Shown here one piece after another: positions 33,275-36,537 of a stretch of DNA of 36,537 nucleotides. Below the pieces are notes generated by a model that searched no databases, was not told where the DNA came from, and was given only the letters and a program-made list of their open reading frames with translations. A program made the translations under genes and the position numbers. Within the stretch, counting starts at the first letter, position 1, and every line of letters starts with the position of its first letter. Source of the stretch: Acidobacteriota bacterium (GTDB taxonomy: Bacteria; Acidobacteriota; Terriglobia; UBA7540); the NCBI GenBank assembly GCA_003165315.1, contig PLSX01000189.1:1-36537 (forward strand), read 5' to 3'.

Positions 33275-34071
33275 GAGCCCTTCACAATCCGGGTTCCGGC
33301 GGTCTTCCCTTTGTTTATGGCGTTCGCTATCGCATTGGGAACTGTCGTGGAAAGGATATCAACCTCGCCCACGTTCTGCCGCAGCGTTCGCGCGCATGAG
33401 AGGAGTTTCGGAATCATGCCGTCGCGCACCACACCTTCTTTAATCATTTGGCCGATCTCTCCCAGCCGGACCACCGGCAGCAATTTCTTCTCTGCGTCCC
33501 ACACCCCGCCGGATTCGGTGAGATAGAGCAGGCGGTCGGCACGAAGCGCCACGGCAAGGGCAGCAGCCAGGTCGTCCGCATTAATATTCAGAAACTCGCC
33601 GCGCGCATTCATGCCCAGGCTTGCAACTACGGGGATCATTCCACCACGAAGGGCTAGGTCTAGGACAGCGGTGTTGACTTTGTCCGGCCGTCCGACAAAA
33701 CCCAGGTCGCGCTTGCTGCCATTTTTGCCTGCGGTAAGTCTGCGCGCACGCACCAGGCTTCCATCCCCACCGCAAATTCCCAGCGCGGGCTGTTTCAATT
33801 TTTCGAGTTCAGCCACCCACTGCTTGTTCACCAAACCTGCCAGTACCATCATCGCAACGTCGCGAGTGGCCGCGTCCGTAACCCGCAAGCCCTGGTGGAA
33901 CTCCGTGGCAATGCCCATGCGTTCGAGCGTATGCGTCAGCACTTTGCCGCCGCCATGCACTACCACCACGGAATGGCCGGCACGATGAATCGCCGCGATT
34001 TGTCGCGCCAAGTTCTTGCGGCCCTTGGGGTCTTCCGCACCTTGCCCGCCGATTTTGATGACCAACTTCAT
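33271..34071 (-). CDS. argB: Acetylglutamate kinase
   Basis: This amino-acid kinase fold protein phosphorylates N-acetylglutamate. It has 266 residues from ATG 34071; the frame stays open to a TTG at 34086, but the conserved MKLVIKIGGQG starts at 34071. Motifs: KIGG near the start, VVVHGGGK (glycine loop), the substrate-binding stretch VASLGMNARGEFLNINADDLAAALA, and LLYLTESGGVWD near the ATP site. It overlaps argD by 4 bp. The 93-bp gap to argC is filled with a repeat island. Feedback inhibition by arginine, known for many ArgB, needs an N-terminal helix extension; none is seen. Confidence 0.94.
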   Translation of the reverse strand: MKLVIKIGGQGAEDPKGRKNLARQIAAIHRAGHSVVVVHGGGKVLTHTLERMGIATEFHQGLRVTDAATRDVAMMVLAGLVNKQWVAELEKLKQPALGICGGDGSLVRARRLTAGKNGSKRDLGFVGRPDKVNTAVLDLALRGGMIPVVASLGMNARGEFLNINADDLAAALAVALRADRLLYLTESGGVWDAEKKLLPVVRLGEIGQMIKEGVVRDGMIPKLLSCARTLRQNVGEVDILSTTVPNAIANAINKGKTAGTRIVKGS

Positions 34072-34085
34072 CTTCGTCAAATTCA

Positions 34086-34164
34086 AATCCCTTCTTCATA
34101 TCTCAAATTGCAAATCTGAAATCTCAAATACAGACCTTCAGATACCAAATCGAGATTAGAAGTC
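34086..34164. repeat. CAAATCTGAAATCTCAAAT word island inside the arg operon
   Basis: Degenerate words CTCAAATTGCAAATCTGAAATCTCAAATAC run through the argC-argB gap, just before the likely argB ribosome site region. The word CAAATCTGAAA (34111-34121) recurs on the other strand as TTTCAGATTTG at 1446-1456. A similar run, GGATTTGCGATTTTTGATTC, lies after sthA (about 22885-22904). Confidence 0.6.
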
Positions 34165-35256
34165 TCACAATAATCCGGTCTCTTGCGGAAAGCCAAACAT
34201 CAGGTTCATGTTCTGCACGGCCTGCCCCGCTGCGCCTTTTCCTAGGTTGTCGATGGTCGAGACCAAGATGAGCCGCCCGGTGGTTTCGTCCAAGGCAAAA
34301 CCGATATCCGCATATTGCGTGTTCGCCACACCCAGGATCTCCGGTACCGTTCCCGCCGAATAAATGCGCACCAAAGGGGAACCCGCGTAGAAATCGTGGA
34401 AGAGGTTTTCGATTTCCTGCAAATTGCGCAGCGTCGATAGATGCAAATAAATCGTCGTAAGGATGCCCCGCGTGATCGGCAATAGATGCGGGGTAAAGAT
34501 GAAATCCTTTGGCGAAAGGGCCAATTCCTGGAGCATTTCCGGCAAATGGCGGTGATGGAAAAGGCCGTAGGCCCGCAGGTTCTCATTGACCTCGGGGAAA
34601 TGCAACTTGTCGCTGGGTTTGCGGCCGGCGCCGGTAGATCCCGATTTGGAGTCGGCAATCACGCCCGCGCTCACATCCACCCAGCCCGCCCTAAGCAACG
34701 GGGCAAGCGCGAGGATCACTGAAGTGGGATAGCAGCCGGGGTTTGAAACCAGCCGGGCGCTGGCAATCGCCGGCGCATCCAATTCCGGAATGCCGTAAAC
34801 CGCCTCCGTGAGGGCCTGTCTGGCGGTGTGATCAAAACCGTACCATTTCGTGTAAGCAGCGGTGTCTTTTAGCCGGAAAGCGCCACTAAGATCCACTACA
34901 CGTAGACCGCTCTCCAGTAAACGCGGAACGATATTGTGAGAGGTTTCATGCGGAGTGGCAAGAAACACCACATCGGATCCTGAGCTTAGGACTTGCTCCA
35001 TATTCAGGGGCTCGCACAGAATGGAGAAACGCCCACGTAGCCGGGGATGGGAATGTTCAATCGGAAAAGCTTTCTTGCCGTCCCTGCCGGACGACATCAG
35101 GCAGGTTACCTTGGTGGCGGGATGCCGAGCGAGGAGGGATAGAAGTTCGCAGCCCGCATAGCCTGTGGCGCCGATTACTGCGGCACGAACCACTGCATGC
35201 GTAGGCGAAGCAGCCCCGGCCCCCAACGAAGCTTTTGAATCGACCGCCGTATTCAA
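34165..35256 (-). CDS. argC: N-acetyl-gamma-glutamyl-phosphate reductase
   Basis: This enzyme reduces N-acetylglutamyl phosphate to the semialdehyde with NADPH. It has 363 residues, with Rossmann motif GATGYAG (29-35), active-site Cys175 in SNPGCYPTS, and HRHLPEM and ITRGILTT nearby. The start I place at TTG 35256 has a GGAA just upstream; an AAGGAG 19 bases upstream is too far and sits before an ATG in another frame. A GTG at codon 22 is an alternative, and the extra 24 residues (ending ASPTHAVVRA) may be non-conserved. It is the first gene of argCBDF-A and sits directly behind the promoter and operator at 35287-35347. Confidence 0.93.
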   Translation of the reverse strand: MNTAVDSKASLGAGAASPTHAVVRAAVIGATGYAGCELLSLLARHPATKVTCLMSSGRDGKKAFPIEHSHPRLRGRFSILCEPLNMEQVLSSGSDVVFLATPHETSHNIVPRLLESGLRVVDLSGAFRLKDTAAYTKWYGFDHTARQALTEAVYGIPELDAPAIASARLVSNPGCYPTSVILALAPLLRAGWVDVSAGVIADSKSGSTGAGRKPSDKLHFPEVNENLRAYGLFHHRHLPEMLQELALSPKDFIFTPHLLPITRGILTTIYLHLSTLRNLQEIENLFHDFYAGSPLVRIYSAGTVPEILGVANTQYADIGFALDETTGRLILVSTIDNLGKGAAGQAVQNMNLMFGFPQETGLL

Positions 35257-35286
35257 TGGTTCCGTCTACCCACATCTCCTTAAAGA

Positions 35287-35313
35287 ATATTTATACAGCC
35301 GCTGTATAAATAT
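35287..35313 (-). promoter_or_regulatory. 27-bp perfect palindrome over the argC transcription start (operator)
   Basis: Arms of 13 bp (ATATTTATACAGC and its exact complement) are separated by a single central base at 35300. It sits just downstream of the -10 box, covering the predicted start and the first 25 or so bases of the transcript, where a repressor would block RNA polymerase. It is unlike the ArgR/AhrC consensus that I recall, and unlike the LexA box (its CTGT/ACAG are in the opposite order). The regulator is unknown; arginine or a related signal is the natural guess. Confidence 0.8.
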
Positions 35314-35318
35314 ACCTT

Positions 35319-35347
35319 TTTATACCGGATCGGGGATTTTCTGTCAA
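35319..35347 (-). promoter_or_regulatory. Sigma-70-type promoter of the arg operon
   Basis: On the minus strand, -35 TTGACA (35342-35347, perfect), a 17-bp spacer, and -10 TATAAA (35319-35324, one change from TATAAT). The start should lie near 35312. No other window region has such a near-consensus promoter. The 5' leader then runs about 55 bases to the argC TTG. Confidence 0.85.
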
Positions 35348-35702
35348 GAAAATTCTTGAACAGGTCTTTACGGTTGAGCAGTTTAGCGCGAGTTTTTCTA
35401 CTCGATTTTTGAAGTGTGCGTCCTCGCTAACACGCAAATAGCAGATGACGTAGTACGCATCCTCCACACCGCAAGATGTAGGGGCCTGGACCCACGAGAT
35501 CATGGGAAGCACTGGGCGAAGTGGTCTCAGCCGACAATTGCGCCCACAAAAGTATTCACTCGATTATTCTTTTGGAGGGAAGCGGAGTTTACAGGAGATG
35601 ATCATTCCTCTAATCAATTTTTTGAGTTGCATCAAGACGGGAATTGCTCTGACCAGCGCCACCCGCAGGCAACGAAACCCGCCAGGCCCGCGTTGTGTAA
35701 CG
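35348..35702. other. Gap with no supported gene
   Basis: This region lies between the arg promoter and the promoter of the final hydrolase. Open frames on the plus strand starting at 35414 and 35502 have no ribosome site and no family features. I see no repeat or RNA structure in it. Confidence 0.5.
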
Positions 35703-35708
35703 TATAAT
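35703..35708 (+). promoter_or_regulatory. Perfect -10 box TATAAT before the hydrolase
   Basis: TATAAT at 35703-35708 is 51 bp before the ATG; the region 17 bp upstream has no good -35, so the assignment is tentative. Confidence 0.35.
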
Positions 35709-35758
35709 GCTGCTGTCGAGCTCCGCCCGATGAGTGACGAATTTCTGGAGGACTGGGA

Positions 35759-36511
35759 ATGCGCCGTTTCGCCCTACTGGCAGCCGCGATCTGCTTCACC
35801 ATTGCCAATACAACTTTAGCTGCGTCCGTCAGAACGCAGGATGTTACCTTTCCGAGCGGATCTGAGACGATCGCGGGATATCTTGCCGTACCAGAATCGC
35901 CTGGCCAACACCCTGCCCTCCTGGTGCTCCATGCGGACGGGGGTTTGACGGATTGGGTAAAAGAACGGACTCAGAAGCTGGCTGGGCAAGGGTATGTCGC
36001 GTTGGCCATTGATCTCTACCGCGGCCATTTGGCATTTGACCCGGAACTTGCCTACAACCTTGTGACCAGTACGCCGCCAGACCGGGCATTTCGAGATATG
36101 GAGGCCGCGATCCACTTTTTGATTGCACGCAATGATGTTAATAAGGATAAGCTCGGCTCCATTGGCTGGTCGGTGGGAGGAAAGTGGTCGCTGTTGTTGG
36201 CTGTCAATGACCCTTTCCTGGCCGCCTGTGTGAATAATTATGGCTCGATGCCCACTAATCCTGCGGATATCCAGAAGATTCATGCTCCGGTTTTAGGAAT
36301 TTATGGCGCGGACGATCTTATAGTTCCAAAAGACGAAGTCGAGACATTCGAAGACGCCATGACGAGCGCCCACAAATCATTCGATGTGAAGATTTACCGC
36401 GGGGCGGGCCACGACTTTGAAGATTCCACCAACAAATTGGGTTTCCGCGAGGGTATAACCGAGGAAGCGTGGCAGCTCACGCTGACGTTTCTGGACCAGC
36501 ACCTCAAATAG
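35759..36511 (+). CDS. Exported dienelactone-hydrolase-like alpha/beta hydrolase
   Basis: This 250-residue protein has a Sec signal (MRRFALLAAAICFTIANTTLAAS, cut near residue 22), then the DLH fold. HPALLVLHADGG is the oxyanion region, GWSVGG the nucleophile elbow with Ser138 (classical DLH has Cys), YGADDLIVP the acid (Asp186), and GAGHDFED the base (His218). A serine nucleophile and export separate it from cytoplasmic dienelactone hydrolase, so an esterase acting in the periplasm is more likely. The ATG has GGAGG eight bases upstream. It is close to the window edge, so what follows is unknown. Confidence 0.9.
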   Translation: MRRFALLAAAICFTIANTTLAASVRTQDVTFPSGSETIAGYLAVPESPGQHPALLVLHADGGLTDWVKERTQKLAGQGYVALAIDLYRGHLAFDPELAYNLVTSTPPDRAFRDMEAAIHFLIARNDVNKDKLGSIGWSVGGKWSLLLAVNDPFLAACVNNYGSMPTNPADIQKIHAPVLGIYGADDLIVPKDEVETFEDAMTSAHKSFDVKIYRGAGHDFEDSTNKLGFREGITEEAWQLTLTFLDQHLK

Positions 36512-36537
36512 GTATTAGAAGCTATTTCAAAACCCTG

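Noticed and set aside
35287..35313. LexA/SOS box
   Set aside because: LexA sites read CTGT-N8-ACAG; here ACAG and CTGT are in the reverse order and meet in the middle, so the geometry is wrong.
35414..35707. Small plus-strand gene before the final hydrolase
   Set aside because: No ribosome site, no conserved motif, and a competing open frame of similar length overlaps it.

Overview
The window is about 36.5 kb of GC-rich bacterial DNA with typical Gram-negative gene content: exported enzymes with Sec or Tat signals, SthA-type transhydrogenase, MltG, and a TonB-like C-terminal domain. Several things point to Acidobacteriota, probably an environmental or metagenome-derived genome. These are an exported TldD-like/TldE-like pair, a short-form ArgA next to argCBDF, frequent TTG starts, and many intergenic islands built from degenerate 7-9 nt words and small hairpins. 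The phylum assignment is inference; no rRNA or tRNA gene was seen.

Layout. Positions 1-1500 hold one doubtful small ORF and a repeat-rich intergenic kilobase. 1505-5515 (minus) carries an exported FG-GAP/VCBS protein, a tagatose-epimerase-like TIM barrel and a Tat-exported Gfo/Idh/MocA oxidoreductase, which looks like a sugar or glycoside processing group. 5864-7213 is homoserine dehydrogenase. 7313-7967 is a VapBC toxin-antitoxin pair with an inverted repeat in front of it. 8170-11649 is a pair of exported TldD/PmbA-family proteins, one with the HExxxH zinc motif and one without. 11845-13806 is an exported CocE/NonD-type hydrolase.

13921-17132 looks like a surface-glycan module: a GT-A glycosyltransferase, a tandem nucleotidylyltransferase whose first domain has lost its catalytic HxGH, and a GHMP-type sugar kinase. 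Next to it an Hsp70/YegD-like gene is interrupted by one in-frame amber codon. 18621-22875 holds a small membrane protein, a MOSC-domain protein, an aldo/keto reductase and SthA. 22945-24900 holds a frameshifted TonB-C-type gene, a glutaryl-CoA-dehydrogenase-type enzyme and a deletion remnant of a uridine kinase. A polytopic membrane protein follows.

The last third has two compact minus-strand operons. ruvX-mltG-(unknown)-pyrF-pyrE (30221 down to 26727) links pyrimidine synthesis with cell-wall and Holliday-junction functions. argC-argB-argD-argF-argA-like (35256 down to 30447) encodes most of ornithine/citrulline synthesis. Its promoter is unusually clear: TTGACA, 17 bp, TATAAA, followed by a perfect 13-bp-arm palindrome over the predicted transcription start. 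A dienelactone-hydrolase-like exported enzyme ends the window.

The most interesting points are the argC operator, the glycan module with the degenerate-plus-active tandem nucleotidylyltransferase, the exported TldD/TldE-like pair, three recently broken genes, and the word-like repeats that fill almost every loose intergenic gap, including those inside the arg operon.
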